NCBI GenBank assembly: GCA_902523535.1
Contig: CABYZQ010000001.1
Span: forward strand, 117,047-181,046
Direction of reading: 5' to 3'
Source of the DNA: an uncultured Pelagibacteraceae bacterium
Lineage (GTDB): Bacteria; Pseudomonadota; Alphaproteobacteria; Pelagibacterales; AG-422-B15
Length of the DNA stretch: 64,000 nt
Position 1 is the first letter of the stretch; every line of letters starts with the position of its first letter. Shown one piece after another: positions 56,183 to 64,000 of this stretch. The notes under the pieces were generated by a model. It was not told where the DNA came from, did not search any database, and was given only the letters and a program-made list of their open reading frames with translations. The translations under genes and the position numbers were made by a program.

Positions 56183-57250
56183 ATGAAAAGTTATTATACG
56201 CTTAACGACTACTCAACTCAAGCAATTGAAGTTTTAAATGAAGATCTCAGACTAATCATCAAAGACACATTACCTATTTTTAAAAGAAATAAAAATAAAA
56301 AAATATTAATTACTGGCGGCACAGGCTTCATTGGCAAATGGATATTATTTACAATATATGAATTCAACATTAGGTATAATTTAAATATCAGGCTAGATAT
56401 ATTATCCAGAAATCCTAAGAAATTTTTAAGTGAATTTAGTAATTTTAAAAATCATAAAAAATTTAGATTTTTAAAAAGTGAAGTCACATCTTTGAATATT
56501 CCTAATAAAAAATATGACTATATTCTCCATGCTGCAACTGAATCTAGTGAAAGCCTTAATAGGCGTAATCCATTAAAAATGTTCGAAACAATAATAAATG
56601 GAACAAAAAATGTTCTGGAATACTCAAAGAGAAACAAGGCTGGTAAGATACTTTACTTTAGCTCAGGTGCAGTTTATGGAAATCAGCCTAAAAATATGAT
56701 GAAAATTCCTGAAAGTTGGTACGGTTCTCCAAGCTTAGATAATCACAACAACACCTATGCTGAAGCGAAGCGAGCAGCAGAAATAATGTGTCAAATATAT
56801 ATAACACAATACAAACTTAATATATCAATTATAAGAATATTTACTTTGATAGGTCCGTTTTTACCATTGAATACACATTTTGCAATTGGAAATTTTATTA
56901 ATAGTGCGCTAAGAAATAAGAAGATTTTAATAAATGGAAATGGTAAACCTGAAAGGTCATATCTGTATATAACTGACCTAATAAGTTGGATATTTAAGAT
57001 ACTTGATAAAGGAGAGAGTGGAATTGCGTACAATGTCGGTTCAGAAATTCCTTTTTCAATTAAACATATCGCAAGTCTAGTTACAAAAATACAAAAGAGT
57101 CCGGGTTATAAAATTTTAAACAGATTAGATAAAGGATGGAATACAGGCAAATATATACCAGATACGAGTTTTGCAAGAAAAAAATTTAATTTAAAACAAA
57201 AAATTTCTTTAAAAGAAGCTATAATAAGAACTGTTAAGTTTAATGTCTAA
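56183..57250 (+). CDS. NAD-dependent sugar epimerase/dehydratase/reductase (extended SDR)
   Basis: 355 residues. After ~38 residues, ITGGTGFIGKWIL binds NAD(P). The catalytic residues are in YFSSGAVYGNQ and NTYAEAKRAAE (Tyr-x3-Lys), and GNGKPERSYLYITDL is a late family motif. This is the extended SDR family of nucleotide-sugar enzymes. It starts 35 nt from the divergent FkbM gene and precedes the ThDP enzyme by 3 nt. It could be the ketoreductase that finishes a dideoxysugar, or a 4,6-dehydratase. Exact reaction unknown. Confidence 0.83.
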   Translation: MKSYYTLNDYSTQAIEVLNEDLRLIIKDTLPIFKRNKNKKILITGGTGFIGKWILFTIYEFNIRYNLNIRLDILSRNPKKFLSEFSNFKNHKKFRFLKSEVTSLNIPNKKYDYILHAATESSESLNRRNPLKMFETIINGTKNVLEYSKRNKAGKILYFSSGAVYGNQPKNMMKIPESWYGSPSLDNHNNTYAEAKRAAEIMCQIYITQYKLNISIIRIFTLIGPFLPLNTHFAIGNFINSALRNKKILINGNGKPERSYLYITDLISWIFKILDKGESGIAYNVGSEIPFSIKHIASLVTKIQKSPGYKILNRLDKGWNTGKYIPDTSFARKKFNLKQKISLKEAIIRTVKFNV

Positions 57251-57253
57251 AAA

Positions 57254-59045
57254 ATGAAAGTATCCGAATATATCTCAAAAACATTTTCGAAGCTCGGAAT
57301 AAAACATGTTTTTATGGTAACTGGTGGCGGAGCAATGCACCTAAATGATTCTTTTGGAAATAATCTTTCCTTAGAAAGTATATTTAATCACCACGAGCAG
57401 GCGTCTTCACTTGCAGCAGAGGGTTATGCAAGATATACAAATATGCCAGCATTATTGAATGTTACATCTGGACCAGGTGGCACAAATGCAATAACTGGAG
57501 TTTATGCGGCTTATGTTGACTCTTTGCCAATGATAATTGTTTCAGGTCAAGTAAAATATGAAACCACTGTTAGGAGTACAAATTTAAATTTAAGACAATA
57601 TGGTGATCAAGAACTAGACATAGAAAAACTAGTAAAACCCATTACAAAGTACGCATGTATGGTCACTGATCCAAAGAAAATACGATATCACATAGAGAAG
57701 GCTTACTACCTCGCGACAACAGGGAGAATGGGTCCTTGTTGGCTTGATATACCAATAGATATTCAGGGTGGTCAGGTTGATGAAAAAAAATTAATTGGTT
57801 TTAATTATCCTAAAACTGAAAATTACAAAAAAATTGATATAAAGAGTACATGTAAAAAAATTTTAAAAAAAATTAATTCCTCATTTCGTCCTGTGATAAT
57901 AGTTGGTAGTGGCCTTAGGATGAGCGGAAAGATAAAAGAATTTGTATCTTTTTCTAACAAATTAGATATTCCAATTGTAACTGCATGGAATGCACATGAC
58001 GCTATAGTCGATAATAATAAGAATTATATTGGTAGGCCAGGAACAATAGGAGATAGAGCGGGAAACTTTGCAGTTCAAAATAGTGACTGCATACTTATTT
58101 TAGGTTCAAGATTAAATATACGGCAAATTAGTTATAACTGGAATTCATTTGCAAGAAAAGCCTATAAAATATGGGTCGATATTGATCCTTTAGAATTGAA
58201 AAAGCCAAACATTAAAGCAGATATGCCAATTAATGCAGATCTTAAGGATTTGATTCCAAAGTTAAATTCTTTAGTTAAGAAAAATGAAAACAAAAATCAT
58301 AAAAAATGGCTAAAGTGGTGTAAAGTGAGAAAAAGAAAATACAAAGTTGTAAGAAGAGAGTTTTGGAAAACAAAAAAAATTAATCCTTATACTTTTTTTG
58401 ATAGCATGTTTAAATTACTTAAAGGTGGAGAGGTAATTATTAGCGCAAATGCAACACCTAGCATTGCTGGTTTCCAAGCTGCAATAATAAAGAAAAATCA
58501 ACGTCTTTGGGCTAATTCAGGTTGTGCAGGTATGGGCTATGATCTTCCAGCGGCAATAGGTGCTTATTTTGGTTCAAAAAATAAGCAGATTATCTGTCTT
58601 GCTGGTGATGGCAGTATAATGATGAACTTACAGGAATTACAAACAATAAAAAATTACAATTTGCCAATGAAAATAATCATATTTAATAATAATGGTTACG
58701 TTTCGATATATCAATCACAGAAAAATCACTTTAAAAGGGAGGTTGGGGGCAAGCCCAGAAAGTGGTTTAAACTTTCCCTCATTTAAAAAAATTGCTAGCG
58801 GGTTTCAGATTGAATATACTAAGATTTCTTCTCATAAAAATATGAAACAAGAATTAAAAAAATTTTTAAATAAAAAAAATGATAGACCCTATATTTGTGA
58901 GGTTTTTATCGATGGAGATTTTGAATTTCAGCCAAAATTGTCTGCAAAAGTTCTTGAAAGTGGCAAAATAGTATCTCCAAATTTAGAAGATCTTTATCCT
59001 TTTTTGAGTAAAAAAGAGTTAAGTAAAAATATGTTAATTGAATAG
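57254..59045 (+). CDS. Thiamine-diphosphate enzyme, acetolactate-synthase-like, with an apparent frameshift
   Basis: The first frame (57254-58786) encodes ~495 in-family residues. The ThDP-activating Glu is in HHEQASSLAAEGYARY, GPGGTNAITGV follows, and GDGSIMMNLQELQT with NNNGY binds Mg-ThDP. Family sequence then continues in the next frame (from within 58692 to 59045): GASPESGLNFPSFKKIASGF to the end. One extra base in the runs AAAA (58733-58736), GGG (58737-58739) or GGGGG (58745-58749) explains this; removing one G from the last run restores KREVGASPESG. Restored length is about 597 residues. It may be a pseudogene, an assembly error or a recoded gene. YerE-like two-carbon addition to a keto-sugar is one possible role. 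Confidence 0.8.
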
Positions 59046-59046
59046 A

Positions 59047-60003
59047 ATGGAAAAAAAAGAAATTTGTATTGTGCTTCCTACCTACAATGAAGAGGTAAAC
59101 ATTAAAAAAATTTACGAAGAATTAAGTACTATTTGCAATAAACTTGTAAACTACAAGTTCAATTTTTTAGTAATTGATAATGACTCAACTGACAATACCC
59201 AAAATTTACTTCGTGATATAGCAAAAAGTAATAAAAATTTTCGTGTAATAATTAATAATAGAAATTATGGACATGTCAGATCTCCTTACTGGGGTATTCT
59301 TCAATCAGTAGGCGATGCAACAATATATATGGCTTCAGATTTTCAAGATCCACCAAATAAAATTCCTGAATTATTAAATGAGTGGTCAAAGGGATCTCAA
59401 ATAGTACTTGGTGTTAAGAATAAAAGTAAAAGTAATTTTATTTTTCACAAAATTAGAAAGTTATATTACTCAATGTTGACAGGTTTGTCTAAAACCCCAC
59501 CAATAGAAAACTCAACAGGATTTGGTATATATGACTCTTCTGTTATAAAAAAGATCAATGAAAACAGAGAACCTTATCCATTTTTTAGGGGACTAATCAC
59601 TGAGCTAGGATTTAAAATAAAACAAATAGAATTTACACAAGAAAAGAGAAGTGCAGGTATTACTAAGAATAATTTCTTTACACTCATTGATTATGGACTT
59701 TTAGGAATAATTTCACAGTCAACTCTTCCGTTGAGAATTATAACTCTTGTAGGTTTTTTTATTTCAGTTTTTAGTCTAGCTTTAGGAATTATTTATTTAG
59801 TTTTGAAGCTTATTTATTGGGAATTTTTTATTGCTGGACAGGCACCTTTATTAATACTAATACTTTTACTGTTCGGATTTCTTTTTGCGGCAATTGGAAT
59901 AATTGGTGAGTATTTATCGTATATAACTATACGAATTAAAAACTTGCCTATTGTAAACGAGAAAGAGAGAATAAATTTTGATAAAGATAATTCAAATACT
60001 TAA
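59047..60003 (+). CDS. Family 2 glycosyltransferase, GtrB/DPM1-like
   Basis: 318 residues from ATG 59047; the frame opens three codons earlier with TTG, which overlaps the previous stop. IVLPTYNEEVNIKKIYEEL starts the GT-A fold, VIDNDSTDNTQNLL and YMASDFQDPP carry the nucleotide- and metal-binding acids, and two C-terminal membrane segments (about 230-255, 265-290) follow. This is the layout of GtrB, which loads a sugar onto undecaprenyl phosphate. It could work with the GtrA protein at 52410. Confidence 0.88.
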   Translation: MEKKEICIVLPTYNEEVNIKKIYEELSTICNKLVNYKFNFLVIDNDSTDNTQNLLRDIAKSNKNFRVIINNRNYGHVRSPYWGILQSVGDATIYMASDFQDPPNKIPELLNEWSKGSQIVLGVKNKSKSNFIFHKIRKLYYSMLTGLSKTPPIENSTGFGIYDSSVIKKINENREPYPFFRGLITELGFKIKQIEFTQEKRSAGITKNNFFTLIDYGLLGIISQSTLPLRIITLVGFFISVFSLALGIIYLVLKLIYWEFFIAGQAPLLILILLLFGFLFAAIGIIGEYLSYITIRIKNLPIVNEKERINFDKDNSNT

Positions 60004-60163
60004 TATTTTTTTTGAAACTAGTAACTGTTTATTAAATGAATATATTTTTACTACTGATAAATAATGTCTTATTCTGTAAAAATCTATTCAAAGCAGTATT
60101 GGAAGAACTTCTTAGCATATAATATGAACTTCGTTTTCTGAGATAAAGAATTATACAATTAAT

Positions 60164-62146
60164 ATGTTTGAGAAAATAAAAATTTTATATTCGAGATTAA
60201 CTAATGTTTTGAATTCTTTTGAATTTTCAACTTTCGAAAATAACAATTTAATTAAATTATATAATGAATTAATCAGTTATTTTCCTAAATTAAATTTCAT
60301 ATTTTCATCAAGGAACCTTGCTTATGGAATACTTTTATTATTGGTGCTTTTCTCACAATATTTTTTATTTTGGAATGCCTTTTTGTTTTCAGGTTACGAG
60401 GGAGGTTGGAAATTAATTTCGGAAGCATTAAATTCCGGCTACTTACTTCACAAGGATATCGAATACTTATTGCCTGGATTTTATCCCTTCTTTCAAGCAA
60501 CTTTATATAATTTTAATTTTAGTGAGAATTTGGTCTCAATTCTTCACATACTTATTTATGACTTTATCTTGATTATTATTTATCTTTCATTAGTTGATTT
60601 TAAGAAAGATTATCTTTTTAGAATATTAGCCACATTTGCTATTTTCTTTATTATTTTTAATTTTAAGGGACTTAGAGTAGTTGATTATCATATTATTTCA
60701 ATTCTTACAAATTTAGGAATCCTTTTTTTATTAATAAGGCAAAAAGATTTTCCAAGTTATTTCTTATATATATTCTCATCAATACTTCTTATTTTTTGTA
60801 TCTCAAATAGAATACATGACGGTGTATTAATTGCAGTGGTTTTAAGTCTAATTTTCTTGCTAAGAAAAAAATACTTAATTTCCATCTATTATCTTTTATT
60901 TGTGCCAGTGGTATCTATTATTTTCATTTCATATATTGATCCACTGTATTTTGCTACCGACCAGTTATCTAAGGCAAGCATTATTAAAGGTCCAAGTGTA
61001 CTTGATGCAATAGTTGCGGCAGCAAATCTTTTTATAGGAATATTTAAAATAAGTAATTTGCTAATAATTTTTTCAATATTTTTATTTTTAATATTAAAAA
61101 ACATTATTTTTAGACTTGGATTATTTTGCACTATCACTTTCTTATTTGTTTATAATAATACTTCAGTAAATGATCTGATTTTTTTCATATTTATTTTTTT
61201 CATACTCTATTTAGTACTAAATAAAGGATTGAAATTAATTTATAATGATGAAAATCACTTGATATTATTTCCATTTGCATATTTCTTTTCAAGCTCTCTT
61301 TCATCTAGCGGATATATTAGCGAACTTGGTCCCCAAGCTTCAGCATTTGTGATTTCCTTATTAATATTATCAAATAGATATACATCTAAAGATAATATTC
61401 TTATAAAAGATCAATCTTATTTAATTGGCTCCATAACAATAGCGCTTATTTTATATTCTACATTAGTTCCATTTAAGTGGCATAATTATAAAAGTTCCTC
61501 ATTAATTACTTTTCCAGAAATATATAATGGAAGGTTGATTGATAAGGAAGTTTCTTCTTTGCCTACTTATATATGTCCAATAATTGAAAAGAAAGAAACC
61601 TATTCAATTCCATTTAGCTTCCTTAATATTGTTTGCGATGCTCCAGTATGGAAAGCGAATATAGCAACCTTTTTTGATCTTACCTCATATAATAAAGCTT
61701 TACAGATTGTGCATGATTTAAAAAATGATCCTCCTGAGTATATTATTTTTTCAAATACTCCTGATTTATTAAAAATGCATGAGAATATATACACTAGCGG
61801 AGGCCCAAACCCACTGAGAGTAATTTATGATTTTTTTGAAAATCAACCTGAAAACTATGATTTAATATATGCAATACCTAACGGTAGAATCTATAACCCA
61901 TACCAAGATAAAAATTATAATTTAAAAAATGCATATGGCAAAATTAGAAATGACTTCTATAAAATAGGGGTTACAACAGCTTTATATAAAGAGATCAAAG
62001 TTGATTTATTTAATTTAAATAATATTAATAAAAATCAGGATTTTATTCTTAAAAATGTCATACAAATGCAATCTATTAATGAATCAAAAGTTTTAAATAC
62101 AATAATAAATGAAAATTATTTACTAATATATAAAAGAAAAAGTTAG
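60164..62146 (+). CDS. Large polytopic membrane protein, possible GT-C glycosyltransferase
   Basis: 660 residues. About eleven or twelve membrane segments fill residues 45-440, then a mostly soluble ~220-residue C-terminal domain. I recognise no named family. Topology and its place just after a GtrB-like gene are like those of GtrC-type or GT39-like transferases that use undecaprenyl-linked sugars, with early loop acids (GYEGGWKLISEALNSGY, KDIEYLLPGFYP) that may serve catalysis. Strongly AT-rich codon use. The 160 nt before it hold no convincing gene. Confidence 0.65.
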   Translation: MFEKIKILYSRLTNVLNSFEFSTFENNNLIKLYNELISYFPKLNFIFSSRNLAYGILLLLVLFSQYFLFWNAFLFSGYEGGWKLISEALNSGYLLHKDIEYLLPGFYPFFQATLYNFNFSENLVSILHILIYDFILIIIYLSLVDFKKDYLFRILATFAIFFIIFNFKGLRVVDYHIISILTNLGILFLLIRQKDFPSYFLYIFSSILLIFCISNRIHDGVLIAVVLSLIFLLRKKYLISIYYLLFVPVVSIIFISYIDPLYFATDQLSKASIIKGPSVLDAIVAAANLFIGIFKISNLLIIFSIFLFLILKNIIFRLGLFCTITFLFVYNNTSVNDLIFFIFIFFILYLVLNKGLKLIYNDENHLILFPFAYFFSSSLSSSGYISELGPQASAFVISLLILSNRYTSKDNILIKDQSYLIGSITIALILYSTLVPFKWHNYKSSSLITFPEIYNGRLIDKEVSSLPTYICPIIEKKETYSIPFSFLNIVCDAPVWKANIATFFDLTSYNKALQIVHDLKNDPPEYIIFSNTPDLLKMHENIYTSGGPNPLRVIYDFFENQPENYDLIYAIPNGRIYNPYQDKNYNLKNAYGKIRNDFYKIGVTTALYKEIKVDLFNLNNINKNQDFILKNVIQMQSINESKVLNTIINENYLLIYKRKS

Positions 62147-63231
62147 TGATTTTTTATTTGATCAAAAATATTTAGAAATTTATTTATAATCAAATTAGAA
62201 TCGAAAACAGTATTATATCTTTGACTAATATTTTGGGAGAATTTTCTAGTAATTGATAAGTTATTTTCCATTTTCTCTATCGCATCGCAAAGCTGCTCTA
62301 CTGAATTTGGCTCTATTTCAAACCCTGTTTCATTATTTATATTTACGAATGATGTTCCAGAGCCAATCTTTGTAGTTATTAAAGGTTTTTTAAAATATGC
62401 TGCCTCTAAAAGAACATATCCAAAAGCTTCATTCCGTTGCGTTGATGGGAGAATTAGTGCCTTACAAGAATCTAGTTCATGATATTTCTCATAATCAGAT
62501 ACTTCACCTAAAAATTCGACATTCGGCAATGATACTTTATCATCAATAAATCCTATTATCTTCAACTTGATTTGTTTTAGTCTTTTGAAAGCTTCATATA
62601 GAATATTTATTCCTTTGTAGCTTCTATTTTTCCCAATAAATAAAAAATTATTTTTGCTGCTTAAATTCTTTACATTTTTTTCAATTTCACTGTCATAATT
62701 TATTGTTTCGTTATTTATAAATAGTGGAACTACTTCCACTTTAAACTTCCATTTTTGTAATAGCTTGCTTGTCTGTAAGTATTGTGGTGATGTGCAAATA
62801 ATTTTTTTTGCTTTTTCAAAAAAAATTGATCTTAACGGTGAATAAATATATTCTAATTTTTTTTGACGAATGATATCAGAGTGATAAAAAATTATATATG
62901 GTATTCTTATTTTTGAAAAGAATATTGATAGATCAGCGAATGGCCATGGATAATGAAATATAATTAAATCAAACTTATTTTGAAGTTGATTTAATTTTTT
63001 GAAAAATTCAATAGTGCCGATGCTGCACGAATAAATTTCTGTAATCAATTTTGACCTATAAATAGTCAAATCATCACTTTTTATGTTCTTGTTGTTAGAC
63101 AAAAATAATACAGCGCTATCAATATTTTTTTTATTGAGCGCTATTGATAATTGCTTAATAGCTTGCTCTACTCCACCTGTTATCTCAGTAGAAAAAGTTT
63201 TATATACATTAAGAATTTTGAGTTTTTTCAT
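62143..63231 (-). CDS. Family 4 glycosyltransferase
   Basis: 362 residues, GT-B fold. NVYKTFSTEITGGVEQAIKQL is the acceptor-side loop, LFIGKNRSYKGINILYEAF starts the donor domain and NEAFGYVLLEAAYFKKPLITT has the E-x7-E motif of GT4. It transfers a sugar from a nucleotide donor to the growing polysaccharide on the cytoplasmic face. It overlaps the convergent membrane-protein gene by 4 nt, and its start lies 23 nt inside the end of the next glycosyltransferase gene. Confidence 0.92.
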   Translation of the reverse strand: MKKLKILNVYKTFSTEITGGVEQAIKQLSIALNKKNIDSAVLFLSNNKNIKSDDLTIYRSKLITEIYSCSIGTIEFFKKLNQLQNKFDLIIFHYPWPFADLSIFFSKIRIPYIIFYHSDIIRQKKLEYIYSPLRSIFFEKAKKIICTSPQYLQTSKLLQKWKFKVEVVPLFINNETINYDSEIEKNVKNLSSKNNFLFIGKNRSYKGINILYEAFKRLKQIKLKIIGFIDDKVSLPNVEFLGEVSDYEKYHELDSCKALILPSTQRNEAFGYVLLEAAYFKKPLITTKIGSGTSFVNINNETGFEIEPNSVEQLCDAIEKMENNLSITRKFSQNISQRYNTVFDSNLIINKFLNIFDQIKNH

Positions 63232-64000
63232 ATTTAATAATTTGCATTAAAAAACGAAGCATTGATACTATTTCTCCATTCATAAGACGAAACATTAATA
63301 CTAGCATGGATAAATATGGTATAATGATAATTCTAGGAAATAAGTCTACGTATCTGAACAATACGTTATATAACTTAAATTCCCTATATTTCTCGTCCAA
63401 AGATTTTTTGAAAATACGAGTATTCTTATTTCTTAAAATTTGGATCAAAAAAATATATGAATAGTAATTTTTTAATGTTGAACTTAATAGATAATTTTTA
63501 TTCTTTAAATTAATTTTTTTATTCCTTACTAAATAATTTATGAAGTAAAAGTAATCACTTATAAATAATTGATAATTGAGCAAGGCAGATTCATTATTTT
63601 TTTGGTATCCTATATTATATCTTTCAGAATAAATGTTTTTATTATCCTTAAAAAGGCAGTCAGAAAAAAGGTAGGTTTGTAAAATATTAGAGTTTTTTAT
63701 TTCTGAAAAGATTTCTTTTCTAACGTAATTTTTATTAAATATACATGAAGAGAGGTATATAAGATTAAAATTAGTTTTTTTTAAAAAATTTATTTGTGAT
63801 AAACCTTTAATTTCATTATTTTTTTCAAATAATTTATATATGTTTTTATCATTATAAAAGCCGATTGGATTGAGATACAATATACCAAATTTCTTTTTTA
63901 GATTTTTGGATATTGTATGATAGTACGACTCAAGTAAAATATCGTCATCAGATAATATATGAAGATACTTGCCCTTTGCTATGCTTATCAATTTTCTAAG
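63209..64000 (-). CDS. Family 2 glycosyltransferase, N-terminus beyond window edge
   Basis: At least 263 residues; the frame stays open through base 64000 on the minus strand, so the start is outside. The visible N-terminal part reads SIAKGKYLHILSDDDILLESYY, the DxD region of GT2 enzymes (the preceding nucleotide-binding half is missing). The rest is Lys/Asn-rich with one hydrophobic stretch near the C-terminus (about 215-240). The extreme AT content matches the neighbouring sugar genes. Confidence 0.78.
   Translation of the reverse strand, partial: LRKLISIAKGKYLHILSDDDILLESYYHTISKNLKKKFGILYLNPIGFYNDKNIYKLFEKNNEIKGLSQINFLKKTNFNLIYLSSCIFNKNYVRKEIFSEIKNSNILQTYLFSDCLFKDNKNIYSERYNIGYQKNNESALLNYQLFISDYFYFINYLVRNKKINLKNKNYLLSSTLKNYYSYIFLIQILRNKNTRIFKKSLDEKYREFKLYNVLFRYVDLFPRIIIIPYLSMLVLMFRLMNGEIVSMLRFLMQIIKYEKTQNS

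Noticed and set aside
60064-60141. 25-codon open frame (MSYSVKIYSKQYWKNFLAYN...) in the gap between the GtrB-like gene and the 660-residue protein gene
   Set aside because: Too short, no ribosome site and no coupling to a neighbour; it might be a gene remnant, but this cannot be supported from the sequence.

Overview
The window is a low-GC, densely packed bacterial chromosome segment, most likely from a streamlined marine alphaproteobacterium. Evidence for the class is gene order and small class-typical genes: yebC-(ruv slot)-tolQRAB-pal-cpoB-tilS-ftsH-folP-glmM, a tkt-gap-pgk-fba-efp-suhB run, a DUF1013/TrcR regulator, a three-gene pntA-pntAB-pntB transhydrogenase preceded by an aa3-oxidase subunit IV peptide, an L31 without zinc cysteines, and an RpoH with the RpoH box. 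The marine and streamlined reading rests on very short intergenic gaps, high AT content and the betaine/carnitine genes. It is an inference, and the exact clade cannot be told from the sequence alone.

Layout. 1-8.4 kb is a trimethylammonium (gamma-butyrobetaine/carnitine/choline) region: a beta-keto acid cleavage enzyme cut by the window edge, carnitine dehydrogenase, gamma-butyrobetaine hydroxylase, a ProXWV-type importer, a DMT exporter and a choline-dehydrogenase-like GMC enzyme. 8.7-25.7 kb is housekeeping: rluD, rpoH, purA, glmM, folP, ftsH, tilS, the Tol-Pal system, a PD-(D/E)XK nuclease where ruvCAB would be expected, yebC, a ymdB-type phosphoesterase, 5-formyl-THF cyclo-ligase and zapA. 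25.9-32.5 kb is the central-carbon operon tkt-gap-pgk-fba with efp and suhB. 32.5-46.3 kb is mixed housekeeping: L31, Hsp20, quinone reductase, TrcR, purEK, S21 with no standard start codon, transhydrogenase, two hydrolases, L36, tRNA-Val, a DUF1329 protein, an IMPase-family phosphatase, SCP2, AlkA and an acyltransferase. From 46.3 kb to the end is a visibly more AT-rich surface-polysaccharide region. It holds gmd, galE, an O-antigen ligase, a WecA-type initiating transferase, GtrA, two FkbM methyltransferases, a lysine-less ColD/RfbH-like sugar dehydrase, an NDP-sugar reductase/epimerase, a frameshifted ThDP enzyme, three glycosyltransferases and a large membrane protein. trhO, a SET-domain protein and tRNA-fMet are interspersed.

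How the genes work together. The first block can import quaternary amines and turn gamma-butyrobetaine into carnitine, 3-dehydrocarnitine and then betainyl-CoA plus acetoacetate. In the last block, Gmd could feed a 3-deoxygenating ColD-like enzyme, an NAD-dependent reductase and a ThDP enzyme, as expected for a branched 3,6-dideoxysugar, and a GtrA/GtrB/membrane-transferase set could decorate the polymer. The observations I rate highest are the Hjc-like nuclease in the ruvCAB position, the rpsU gene lacking ATG/GTG/TTG, and the putative branched dideoxysugar pathway. I saw no CRISPR array, insertion sequence, prophage or rRNA operon, and no gene-free stretch longer than about 300 bases.
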